Shown one piece after another: positions 1-5,037 of a stretch of 7,002 nt of DNA. The DNA is from Chloroflexota bacterium (GTDB lineage Bacteria; Chloroflexota; Dormibacteria; Aeolococcales; Aeolococcaceae): contig DNAU01000315.1 in assembly GCA_003491925.1 (NCBI GenBank), positions 1-7,002 on the forward strand, written 5' to 3'. The translations under genes were made by a program, and so were the position numbers. Below the pieces are notes generated by a model that was not told the DNA's origin, searched no databases, and saw nothing but the letters and a program-made list of their open reading frames with translations. Each line of letters starts with the position of its first letter. Positions within the stretch are counted from its first letter, which is position 1.

Positions 1-405
1 CGGATCGCGGACCACGTAGAGGGCGAGCCGCTTCTCGGTGCCCTGTTCGGTGAGGTCGACGGCGGTCCCGTCGTCGAAGCGGAGCCGGGCCGCCAGCGGC
101 CCACGCTGGGCCAGCCGGGTGTCGGACGCACGCTCCCGCCAGCGGACCCACCCGCCCCGGCTGAGGTGGGCGATCAGATGCAGTGAGGACGGCTCCTCGC
201 CGTCGGCGGCCGCATCCGCCTCGAGGTCGAGGAACTTGCCATGGCGCCGCACCCCCGCAACCGTGCGGCCGGCGAGCGCGGCCACCGGTGGGTCGTACGT
301 CTTGAGGGCGGCGACGGACGCGACCGTCAGCCCGGCGATGCGCCGTCCCCGCAGGCGGCGGTCCAGGCTCTCGGCGAGCGCCTGGACCTCGGGCAGCTCA
401 GGCAT
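1..405 (-). CDS. Fpg/Nei-family DNA glycosylase, N-terminal part (runs off left edge)
   Basis: This is the first 135 codons of a base-excision-repair glycosylase/AP lyase that removes oxidised bases such as 8-oxoguanine or oxidised pyrimidines. The protein starts MPELPEV, the family signature. Pro2 is the Schiff-base nucleophile after Met removal, and Glu3 and Glu6 are the conserved acids. Lys57 in HGKFLDL matches the catalytic beta-hairpin lysine of E. coli Fpg (K57). The stretch LIAHLSRGGWVRWR (about 77-90) replaces the usual HLGMSG loop, and LTEQGTEKRLALYVVRDP (118-135) follows. This pattern is, from memory, that of the second Fpg/Nei type common in Actinobacteria rather than classical MutM. 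The start is fixed by MPELPEV. No Shine-Dalgarno sequence precedes it (CCAGCCGGCGCCGCC before ATG), so initiation may be leaderless or SD-independent. The H2TH domain and any zinc finger lie outside the window, so substrate class (Fpg or Nei) cannot be decided. It is divergent from the FAH-family gene. Confidence 0.93.
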   Translation of the reverse strand, partial: MPELPEVQALAESLDRRLRGRRIAGLTVASVAALKTYDPPVAALAGRTVAGVRRHGKFLDLEADAAADGEEPSSLHLIAHLSRGGWVRWRERASDTRLAQRGPLAARLRFDDGTAVDLTEQGTEKRLALYVVRDP

Positions 406-564
406 GGCGGCGCCGGCTGGAGCGGGGTGCGGGCCGGGGTGGGGCCGGGTCCTCGGGCACGCGCATCCCTCAATGGTCGGGCATCGTGGCCGCCACGGCT
501 CCGCCGGCAGCCCTTCGGATGGAACAATCCGGGGACTCGGCTGAGCACGGAGGTTGCCGGAGGG
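406..564. promoter_or_regulatory. Divergent intergenic region between the glycosylase and FAH-family genes
   Basis: This spacer must hold the promoters of both divergent genes. On the plus strand the best -10 candidate is AACAAT at 523-528, one base off TAnnnT, which would give a leader of about 30 bases. GGAGG at 549-553 lies 11 bases before the ATG at 565, and GGAGGG at 559-564 lies 9 bases before an alternative GTG at 574. I see no convincing -35 box. No clear -10 box is visible for the minus-strand gene. The promoter assignments are weak; only the ribosome-binding sites are clear. Confidence 0.4.
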
Positions 565-1194
565 ATGGGCGTCGTGGAACGTCCCGGCAAGATCGTCTGC
601 GTGGGGCGGAACTACCGCGAGCACGCCGACGAGCTGGGCCACGCCCTCGCGCCCGACCCGATCCTCTTCCTCAAGCCGCCGTCGTCGGTGATCGGGGATG
701 GCGACGCCATCGTGATTCCCCGGCTGCCCGCCGGCCTCTCCCGGGTCGACTACGAGGGTGAATTGGTCGCCATCGTCGGCAGCCGCCTCCGCCGCGCCTC
801 CGCGGCGGCCGCCCTCGAGGGGGTGCGCGGCTACACCTGCGGCAACGACGTCACCGCCCGGGAGATCCAGGCCGCCGAGGAGCAGTGGACCCGGGCCAAG
901 GGGTTCGACACCTTCTGCGTCCTCGGGCCCCGGGTGGCCGCCATCGACCCGTCGGACGCCGGCATCCTCACCCGGGTCAATGGCGAGGTCCGTCAGCGGG
1001 CCAGCAGCCGCGAGATGGTGGTCGGCGTCGGGGAGCTGCTCGCCTACATCAGCGACTGCATGACCCTCGAGCCGGGTGACGCGATCTTCACCGGGACCCC
1101 GGCCGGGGTTGGACCGCTGCGGGACGGGGACGTCGTGGAGGTCGAGATCGAGGGGATCGGGGTCCTCCGCAACCCGGTCCGGGCCGAGCCCTGA
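565..1194 (+). CDS. Fumarylacetoacetate hydrolase (FAH) family protein
   Basis: This is a 209-residue single-domain FAH-family enzyme of the FAHD1/HpcE type. Such enzymes are cytosolic, Mg2+-dependent and cleave or isomerise 2,4-diketo acids (acylpyruvases, fumarylpyruvate hydrolase, oxaloacetate decarboxylase, HHDD isomerase). It has the family opening KIVCVGRNYREHADELG (9-25) and FLKPPSSVIG (35-44). The metal ligands are Glu64 and Glu66 in DYEGELV and Asp95 in GNDVTAREIQ. Lys112 in AKGFDTFCVLGP and the C-terminal GTPAGVG (177-183) are also present, so it looks catalytically complete. The length fits the short branch of the family. Two starts compete: ATG 565 (GGAGG 11 bases upstream) and GTG 574 (GGAGGG 9 bases upstream); the longer is given. 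The frame stays open further upstream to 241, but that stretch is antisense to the glycosylase gene and has no homology. The substrate cannot be read from the sequence, and the neighbours do not form a catabolic cluster. Confidence 0.93.
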   Translation: MGVVERPGKIVCVGRNYREHADELGHALAPDPILFLKPPSSVIGDGDAIVIPRLPAGLSRVDYEGELVAIVGSRLRRASAAAALEGVRGYTCGNDVTAREIQAAEEQWTRAKGFDTFCVLGPRVAAIDPSDAGILTRVNGEVRQRASSREMVVGVGELLAYISDCMTLEPGDAIFTGTPAGVGPLRDGDVVEVEIEGIGVLRNPVRAEP

Positions 1195-1220
1195 GGCTGT
1201 GCCCGATGCCCCGGACGGTG

Positions 1221-1256
1221 TACCGTTGCGAGCACCAGGGGCCCACGACACGGAGG
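1221..1256 (+). promoter_or_regulatory. Possible -10 box and ribosome-binding site of the Nudix-like gene
   Basis: TACCGT at 1221-1226 fits the TAnnnT -10 form and would start transcription near 1233. GGAGG at 1252-1256 lies 5 bases before the ATG at 1262, a strong Shine-Dalgarno sequence that fixes the start. No good -35 box is seen, and read-through from the FAH-family gene, only 67 bases upstream, is equally possible. Confidence 0.35.
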
Positions 1257-1261
1257 AGGGC

Positions 1262-1954
1262 ATGAGCGTCTCGTCGCCTGCCGCCACGCTCGGAGTCGCG
1301 CACGCGCACGCGGACGAGGACGTCCTCTGCATCCCCCGGACGACCATCTTCCCCGGCAACGTCTGGCACGGTCTGGTCACGCGGGGACTCGAGCGGGTGC
1401 TGCGCACCATCCGCGCCGCCAGCGAGTACCGGCCCCGGCACCTGGTCGAGGACGACCCCTCCCAGCAGCAGGTGATCCCCTACTGCATCGTCCACCATCC
1501 CGACGACGACACCTACCTGATCACCCGGCGGCTGCGTCACTCCAGCGAGCGGCGGCTCCACAACCTCTACTCGCTGGGGGTGGGGGGGCACGTCAACCCC
1601 GGCGACGGGGAGCGGTTCGACCCCGTGGTGGGCGGGCTGATGCGCGAGTGGCAGGAGGAGATCGTCTGCCCGGCGCCGGCCACCGCGCGGCTGGTGGCCC
1701 TGCTCAACGAGGACTCCACCCCGGTGGGGCGGGTTCACCTCGGTCTGGTCTTCCTGGTGGAGCCCGACGCCGGCCCGGTGGCGGTGCGGGAGACCCACAA
1801 GCTCGAGGGTGAGACCATGACCCTGGAGGCGATGCGCCGCTACTACCTCAGCATGGAGTCGTGGTCCCAGCTCTGCTACGACGACCTGCTGGCGGGGGCG
1901 CCGGCGCGCGCCGAGCGGAGCCCCCTGGTGGTGGAGCTGCCGCCCGCCCCCTGA
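1262..1954 (+). CDS. Nudix-like hydrolase with a variant Nudix box (predicted phosphoesterase type)
   Basis: This is a 230-residue protein that resembles the MutT/Nudix 'predicted phosphoesterase' group (COG4112-like, by my recollection of its pattern). Features of that group are an opening VLCIPRTTIFPGNVWHGL (21-38), QQQVIPYCIVHH (68-79), TYLITRR (84-90) and LHNLYSLGVGGHVNPGDG (99-116). The Nudix helix is MREWQEEI (127-134). Against the consensus GX5EX7REUXEEXGU it reads Gly114, then Asp120 in place of the first Glu, then Arg128-Glu129-Trp-Gln-Glu132-Glu133, with Val135 in place of the final Gly. The REx2EE metal-binding core is therefore kept while the outer positions vary. Such proteins hydrolyse nucleoside diphosphates linked to another moiety; the substrate here is unknown. 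The end (211-230) is Ala/Pro-rich and probably disordered. GGAGG 5 bases upstream supports this start. It lies 67 bases after the FAH-family gene in the same direction. Confidence 0.85.
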   Translation: MSVSSPAATLGVAHAHADEDVLCIPRTTIFPGNVWHGLVTRGLERVLRTIRAASEYRPRHLVEDDPSQQQVIPYCIVHHPDDDTYLITRRLRHSSERRLHNLYSLGVGGHVNPGDGERFDPVVGGLMREWQEEIVCPAPATARLVALLNEDSTPVGRVHLGLVFLVEPDAGPVAVRETHKLEGETMTLEAMRRYYLSMESWSQLCYDDLLAGAPARAERSPLVVELPPAP

Positions 1955-1987
1955 GCGCCCGGAGCGTGGAAGCGGGGTCACCGCCCG

Positions 1988-1993
1988 TATACT
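1988..1993 (+). promoter_or_regulatory. -10 box TATACT for a probably leaderless sulfur-carrier mRNA
   Basis: TATACT lies in a GC-rich stretch and ends 7 bases before the ATG at 2001, so transcription would begin at or within a base or two of the start codon. No Shine-Dalgarno sequence is present (CCCGCCC precedes the ATG), which agrees with leaderless translation. A weak -35-like GTGGAA at 1966-1971 gives a 16-base spacer. Confidence 0.6.
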
Positions 1994-2000
1994 CCCGCCC

Positions 2001-2276
2001 ATGCCAGTCAACGTTCGCGTCCCCGGTTCGTTGCGCCGGCTCACCGCCGGCAACTCCCAGGTCGAGGTCGAGGGCGGCACCGTCGCCGCGGCCCTGACCG
2101 ATCTCGAGGTCCGGTTCCCCGGATTCCGGGACCGGCTCTACGACGACGGAGGCAAGCTCCGCCAGTTCATCAACATCTACGTCAACGACGCCGACATCCG
2201 GTTCGGCGGTGGCCTGGACACCCCGGTCGCCGAGGGTGACGACATCTCCATCGTCCCGGCTGTCGCCGGCGGCTGA
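2001..2276 (+). CDS. MoaD/ThiS-family sulfur-carrier protein, CysO-like
   Basis: This is a 91-residue ubiquitin-like beta-grasp protein ending in VPAVAGG. The free C-terminal Gly-Gly (90-91) is the site that is adenylated by a MoeB/ThiF-type E1-like enzyme and converted to a thiocarboxylate. FINIYVNDADIRFGGGLDTPV (56-76) and EGDDISIVPAVAGG (78-91) closely follow the pattern of M. tuberculosis CysO, which delivers sulfur to CysM for cysteine synthesis. MoaD proper (molybdopterin) and the TtuB-type carriers of tRNA thiolation are alternatives. No CysM, Mec-type JAMM peptidase or E1 gene is next to it here. The next gene is MnmA, itself a sulfur-inserting enzyme, so a role in sulfur supply to tRNA is possible but unproven. 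The start follows a TATACT box with no Shine-Dalgarno sequence. Length is normal for the CysO group. Confidence 0.92.
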   Translation: MPVNVRVPGSLRRLTAGNSQVEVEGGTVAAALTDLEVRFPGFRDRLYDDGGKLRQFINIYVNDADIRFGGGLDTPVAEGDDISIVPAVAGG

Positions 2277-2282
2277 GCCGGG

Positions 2283-2296
2283 GCGGACGCCTCCGC
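2283..2296 (+). other. Small hairpin after the sulfur-carrier gene
   Basis: GCGGA-CGCC-TCCGC forms a 5-bp stem with a 4-base loop, starting 7 bases after the stop codon. No T-run follows. It could be a weak terminator or simply GC-rich chance. Confidence 0.25.
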
Positions 2297-2300
2297 GGGG

Positions 2301-2306
2301 TAGTGT
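2301..2306 (+). promoter_or_regulatory. Possible -10 box TAGTGT in the spacer before mnmA
   Basis: TAGTGT fits TAnnnT and would start a transcript near 2313, inside the spacer and about 165 bases before mnmA. No -35 match is visible. If used, it would place the two hairpins at 2402-2446 in a 5' leader or in a small RNA. Confidence 0.25.
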
Positions 2307-2401
2307 CGCCTGACCGCGCACGCCGGAGGCGGCCGGGATCGGGCGAGGCGGGGAGCCCTTGGGGGAGATGCACGGACCGGTCAAGCGGTGGCGGTGTTCT
2401 C

Positions 2402-2446
2402 GATGCGGGCGAGGCTGGCCTCGACCGCATCCCCTCGGTGGCCGAG
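2402..2446 (+). other. Two tandem strong hairpins upstream of mnmA
   Basis: The first hairpin (2402-2431) pairs GATGCGG with CCGCATC and CGAGG with CCTCG, with one G/A mismatch and a CTGG tetraloop: 12 base pairs in all. Two bases on, CTCGG-TGG-CCGAG (2434-2446) forms a second. No T-tract follows, so this is not a textbook intrinsic terminator. It could end the sulfur-carrier transcript, act as a leader element of mnmA, or be the 3' part of a small RNA. I do not recognise an RNA family; the SRP and tRNA patterns are absent. Confidence 0.45.
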
Positions 2447-2465
2447 ACCCCTCCCCGAACCCGCG

Positions 2466-2471
2466 TAGGCT
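2466..2471 (+). promoter_or_regulatory. -10 box TAGGCT for a probably leaderless mnmA mRNA
   Basis: TAGGCT ends 7 bases before the ATG at 2479, the same spacing as TATACT before the sulfur-carrier gene. Only GCAGGG lies between box and start codon, too close for a normal Shine-Dalgarno sequence. This arrangement decides in favour of the start at 2479. Confidence 0.45.
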
Positions 2472-2478
2472 TGCAGGG

Positions 2479-3630
2479 ATGACCGTCGCCATCCGCGAGG
2501 CCGCTCCCGCGGTCGTGCCTGACGACCCCTTCGCCCTGCTCCCCGGCGACGCCGTGGTGGCGGTGGCGATGTCCGGTGGGGTCGACAGCAGCGTGGCCGC
2601 GGCTCGCTGCGTGGCCCGGGGCGTCGAGACCTTCGGGGTGACCCTGGCCATGTGGCCGGGCGACCGGGAGCAGGTCCGCGACCGGGGATGCTGTTCCGTC
2701 GACGCGGTCGAGGACGCCCGGCGGGTCGCCAACCGACTCGGGATCCGCCACCTCACCTGGAATCTCGAGAGCGAGTTCTTCGCGGAGGTCATCGCCGGCT
2801 TCGAGGACGACTACGCGGCTGGCCGGACGCCCAATCCCTGCGTGCGCTGCAATCAGCGGGTCAAGTTCGGTGTGCTCCTCGCGCGTGCCCGGGCCATCGG
2901 CGCGACCCATGTCGCCACCGGCCACTACGCGCGGATCGGACGGCGCGCGGAGAGCTGGACCCTCCACCGCGCCGCTGAGGTGGGCAAGGACCAGTCCTAC
3001 ACCCTCCACCGCCTCGACCAGGCCCAGATCGGAGCCGCGCTCCTACCTCTCGGCGACGTGGCGCGCAAGTCCGAGGTGCGCGCCGAGGCGGCCGCGCTCG
3101 GGCTGGTCACCGCCGCCAAGCCGGACTCCCAGGAGCTCTGCTTCGTCGGGGACGATCTCGCCGGCGAGCTGAGCCGGCGGCTGGCCGGCCGGTTCCGGCC
3201 GGGACCGATCGTGGATGGCGCCGGCCGGGTGCTCGGCGAGCACCGGGGCCTGCCCTTCTACACCGTCGGGCAGCGTGGCCGGCTGGGGATCAGGCCGGAC
3301 CGTCCCGACGCCATCCCCCTCTATGTCCTGGAGCTCGACGCCGCCGCCAACCGGGTGGTGGTCGGGCCCGTAGCGGAGCTCCGGCGCAGCCGGCTGACGG
3401 CTGGGGACTGCCGGTGGGTGAGCGACGTCCCTCCGGAGGACGGGACCGAGGTCGAGGCTCAGCTCCGAGCCCACGGCCGGGTCCATCCGGCCCAGGTGGT
3501 CGCCGCGGACGACGGCTCCGTGGAGCTGCGCTTCCCGGAGCCGGCCGGGCAGGTCTCCCCGGGCCAGGCGGTGGTGCTCTACCGGGGCGACGAGGTCCTC
3601 GGCGGCGGAGTGGTGGAGGCGGCGGCCTGA
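2479..3630 (+). CDS. mnmA: tRNA-specific 2-thiouridylase MnmA
   Basis: This ATP-dependent cytosolic enzyme makes the 2-thio group of wobble uridine 34 in tRNA-Lys, -Glu and -Gln, normally with sulfur passed from a cysteine desulfurase. It is 383 residues, slightly longer than the usual 350-370, with about 25 extra residues at the N-terminus. The PP-loop SGGVDSS is at 32-38. GCCSVDAVEDARRVANRLGI follows at 70-89. NPCVRCNQRVKFG at 119-131 holds Cys121 (the catalytic Cys102 of E. coli). THVATGHYA is at 143-151, KDQSYTL at 170-176, and DSQELCF holds Cys221 (partner Cys199 of E. coli). GLPFYTVGQRGRLGI (257-271) and a C-terminal beta-barrel complete it, so all key residues are present. The frame is open upstream to a TTG at 2359, adding about 40 residues with a CSRC pair. 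I prefer 2479 because a -10 box sits immediately before it and the extension lacks family features. The stop codon overlaps the next ATG by one base. Confidence 0.97.
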   Translation: MTVAIREAAPAVVPDDPFALLPGDAVVAVAMSGGVDSSVAAARCVARGVETFGVTLAMWPGDREQVRDRGCCSVDAVEDARRVANRLGIRHLTWNLESEFFAEVIAGFEDDYAAGRTPNPCVRCNQRVKFGVLLARARAIGATHVATGHYARIGRRAESWTLHRAAEVGKDQSYTLHRLDQAQIGAALLPLGDVARKSEVRAEAAALGLVTAAKPDSQELCFVGDDLAGELSRRLAGRFRPGPIVDGAGRVLGEHRGLPFYTVGQRGRLGIRPDRPDAIPLYVLELDAAANRVVVGPVAELRRSRLTAGDCRWVSDVPPEDGTEVEAQLRAHGRVHPAQVVAADDGSVELRFPEPAGQVSPGQAVVLYRGDEVLGGGVVEAAA

Positions 3631-4010
3631 TGGGGCCCGCGTGGTATCAGATCGTCCTCGCCTCGCTGGCCGTGCTGGCCGGCTGCGCCGTGTCGGCGTA
3701 CAGCTTCTGGATCGCGGTCCGGCACCGCAACGCGCTCTTCCATGTGATCGGGGTGGGGGCCGCGCTGTTCGTGGTCGGGCTGGTGGGAGAGCGCAACGTG
3801 GTGGCGGGGACGGGGCGGCCGGGGAGCGTCTGGGACCTCTCGATCAAGATTCCCCTGGTCCCGCTCTACGTTGATGCGGTGACCATCGCCGGCGTGATCA
3901 TCGCCCTCCTCGGGCTCAGCCTGGTGCTCTTCCTCGAGCGGGTGGTGCCGCCCGAGCAGCGCTGGCAACCGCCGTCACCGCGGGACCTGGACGAGGACGA
4001 CTCTGTCTGA
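3630..4010 (+). CDS. Unrecognised three-helix membrane protein
   Basis: I do not recognise this 126-residue protein. It has three likely membrane helices at about 7-30, 36-54 and 82-103. Between the second and third is a short loop, GERNVVAGTGRPGSVWDLSIK (about 53-73), and after the third an acidic, Pro-containing tail ending DLDEDDSV. A charged RHRN (31-34) separates helices 1 and 2. Its ATG overlaps the mnmA stop (TGATG), and GGAGG at 3615-3619 gives a spacing of 10, so it is co-translated with mnmA. It could equally belong by function to the downstream NuoJKL-like operon, 107 bases away, as a membrane accessory subunit. It is not NuoA: the PYECG-type motif is absent. Real coding is supported by the overlap, the ribosome-binding site, and clear membrane-helix composition. 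Confidence 0.8.
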   Translation: MGPAWYQIVLASLAVLAGCAVSAYSFWIAVRHRNALFHVIGVGAALFVVGLVGERNVVAGTGRPGSVWDLSIKIPLVPLYVDAVTIAGVIIALLGLSLVLFLERVVPPEQRWQPPSPRDLDEDDSV

Positions 4011-4037
4011 ATCAATGGGGGGGCCCGTCCCCACCGG

Positions 4038-4043
4038 TACAAT
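4038..4043 (+). promoter_or_regulatory. -10 box TACAAT of the NuoJKL-like operon
   Basis: TACAAT is a near-consensus -10 box within a GC-rich spacer and ends 9 bases before an ATG at 4053. Transcription would start at about 4050-4053, so the mRNA would be leaderless at that ATG. No convincing -35 box is seen 16-18 bases upstream. It implies that the membrane operon can be transcribed independently of mnmA. Confidence 0.5.
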
Positions 4044-4052
4044 CTCGCGGCG

Positions 4053-4121
4053 ATGTCCCGGCCCCGCCGCCGTCCCACCTCTCCGCTCCTGCGCGAGCCC
4101 TTCGGCGCCGGGCGCCCATGA
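4053..4121 (+). CDS. Putative 22-residue leader ORF before the NuoJ-like gene
   Basis: A short frame starts at the ATG just after the TACAAT box and ends with a TGA that overlaps the NuoJ-like start codon (ATGA at 4118-4121). The peptide is very rich in Arg (6) and Pro (5), beginning MSRPRRRPTSPLL and ending FGAGRP. It has no membrane segment and I recognise no family. The position suggests a leader peptide whose translation delivers ribosomes to the next gene, which has no Shine-Dalgarno sequence of its own and whose start is preceded by a hairpin. The Pro/Arg-rich content could slow ribosomes. Coding is inferred from position only; the peptide is too short for composition to prove it. Confidence 0.4.
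   Translation: MSRPRRRPTSPLLREPFGAGRP
4104..4116 (+). promoter_or_regulatory. Hairpin at the NuoJ-like translation start
   Basis: GGCGC-CGG-GCGCC makes a 5-bp all-G/C stem ending 1 base before the ATG at 4118. It covers the place where a Shine-Dalgarno sequence would sit, and none is present. Initiation at the NuoJ-like gene therefore probably depends on ribosomes arriving from the leader ORF. Confidence 0.4.
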
Positions 4122-4714
4122 GCGCCGCCGGCTTCTACATCGCGGCGGTCCTGGTGGTGCTGAGCTGCGCTGCCGCCGTTGGGCTGCGGGGCGCGCGCCA
4201 GTCGGCGGTGGCGGCCGTGGCGGTGGCCGTCTCGATCGGCATCTTCCTGGTGGTGGGCCATGAGTACCTGCTCGCCCTTCTGGAGGTCGTGCTCCTCCTG
4301 GCAGCCCTCGCGACGGTGCTGGAGATGGGCCGCAGGGGAGCCTTCGGCTCCCAGCTGAGGCCACTCCCGCTCAGCCGCTGGCTGTCCGCCGGGGGCGTCG
4401 CAGTGCTGGCGCTGGTCGTCCTCGATGGGGCCGCCCTCGCCGCCGGCAGTGGCTGGCACAAGGCCGGGATCGAGACAGCGCTGAGCAGCGTCCTCAACCA
4501 CCAGGCGCCGGTGACCACCGGTCTGCTGGTCGTGGTCGGCGTCGCCGCCGTGCTGGTCGCGCTGACGATCGGCCGGACCGACCCCGACGAGGCCGAGCAT
4601 GTCGAGCGTCGCCGGGCCCGTTCTGAGCGGGAGGCGAGGATGCGCCGCCGGCGCGAGGATCGCGCCGCTGCCCGCGCCAAGCGCCAGGCGGCCAGCCCCG
4701 GAGGCGGCGGATGA
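4118..4714 (+). CDS. NuoJ-like membrane subunit of a complex I-type assembly (divergent)
   Basis: This 198-residue membrane protein is placed as NuoJ-like (ND6-type) by its opening FYIAAVLVVLSCAAAVGLRGARQSAVAAVAVAVSIG pattern (residues 6-41, seen piecewise), five likely helices (about 5-23, 27-46, 50-70, 90-110, 133-151), and its position directly before a NuoK-like gene. In NuoJ, TM3 reads about ALEIIVYAGAIMVLFVF, with a Glu and a Tyr-Ala-Gly segment that forms the pi-bulge of the coupling path. Here the matching helix is LALLEVVLLLAALATVLEM (52-70). Glu56 is kept, but the YAG segment is Leu-Leu-Ala. The C-terminal tail (about 155-198) is strongly basic, with RRRARSEREARMRRRRED, then Ala/Lys/Arg and a GGGG end; this is unusual for NuoJ. 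It has no Shine-Dalgarno sequence and is probably coupled to the leader ORF. It overlaps the next gene by 4 bases (ATGA). The family call rests on pattern and context, without an alignment search. Confidence 0.72.
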   Translation: MSAAGFYIAAVLVVLSCAAAVGLRGARQSAVAAVAVAVSIGIFLVVGHEYLLALLEVVLLLAALATVLEMGRRGAFGSQLRPLPLSRWLSAGGVAVLALVVLDGAALAAGSGWHKAGIETALSSVLNHQAPVTTGLLVVVGVAAVLVALTIGRTDPDEAEHVERRRARSEREARMRRRREDRAAARAKRQAASPGGGG

Positions 4715-5037
4715 GCATCGGGCCCGGCCAGGTGGCCATTCTGAGTGGCATCGTGTTCGCGATCGGGGCCTTCGGCCTGGTGAGCCGGCGCGACGCCTTC
4801 GGGCTGCTGACGAGCCTGGCCGTCCTCCTGCTCGCGTCGGTGATCGCGTTCGCCGGCTTCACCGCCGTCCGCGGTGGCAGCCTCGGGCCGCCCCAGGGTG
4901 AGGTCGTCGCCCTCGCCGCCCTGGTGGTCTGCGCCGCCGAGATCCTCATCGGCGCCGCCCTGGTCGCCCTCCTTCGACGCCGACGGGAGAGCCTGGACAC
5001 CGACGAGTACGTCGACGTCGAGGCGGACCCCCGCTGA
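4711..5037 (+). CDS. NuoK-like membrane subunit of a complex I-type assembly (divergent)
   Basis: This is a 108-residue protein of NuoK length (about 100) with three membrane helices (about 7-24, 30-52, 64-88). The opening ILSGIVFAIGAFGLVSRRDA (10-29) matches the NuoK pattern LxxAILFxLGxxGLxxRRN. VVCAAEILIGAALVALLRRRRESLDTDE (72-99) matches its TM3 and tail, so the third-helix Glu (E72 of E. coli) is present as Glu77. The TM2 Glu (E36 of E. coli, in LIGLEIMINA) is absent: the aligned segment is LTSLAVLLLA, with Ala37 at that place and Leu41 for the Asn. These two glutamates normally line the central proton path, so half the pair is missing. GGAGG at 4700-4704, 6 bases upstream, fixes the start. 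It overlaps the previous gene by 4 bases and the next by 1. Confidence 0.82.
   Translation: MSIGPGQVAILSGIVFAIGAFGLVSRRDAFGLLTSLAVLLLASVIAFAGFTAVRGGSLGPPQGEVVALAALVVCAAEILIGAALVALLRRRRESLDTDEYVDVEADPR

Noticed and set aside
241..564. Upstream extension of the FAH-family frame
   Set aside because: The region up to 405 encodes the MPELPEV glycosylase on the other strand, and the extension has no family match. Good ribosome-binding sites sit at 549-564.
1088..2080. Minus-strand open frame of 330 codons opposite the FAH-family and Nudix-like genes
   Set aside because: It covers parts of three recognised plus-strand genes, has low-complexity His/Val/Gly/Pro composition, and has no recognisable motif.
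2313..2446. Possible SRP RNA or tRNA in the spacer
   Set aside because: The GGAAGCAG-type SRP loop and the T-loop/acceptor patterns of tRNA are absent.
2384..2460. Minus-strand frame ending DAVEASLARIENTATA and a stop
   Set aside because: The sequence looks protein-like, but no start codon or ribosome-binding site was found upstream on that strand and it runs into antisense of mnmA. It may be a gene remnant, but it is too short to claim.
2403..2468. Plus-strand 21-codon frame starting MRARLAST in the mnmA spacer
   Set aside because: It has no ribosome-binding site, overlaps the strong hairpin, and has Pro/Arg-rich composition expected by chance at this GC content.
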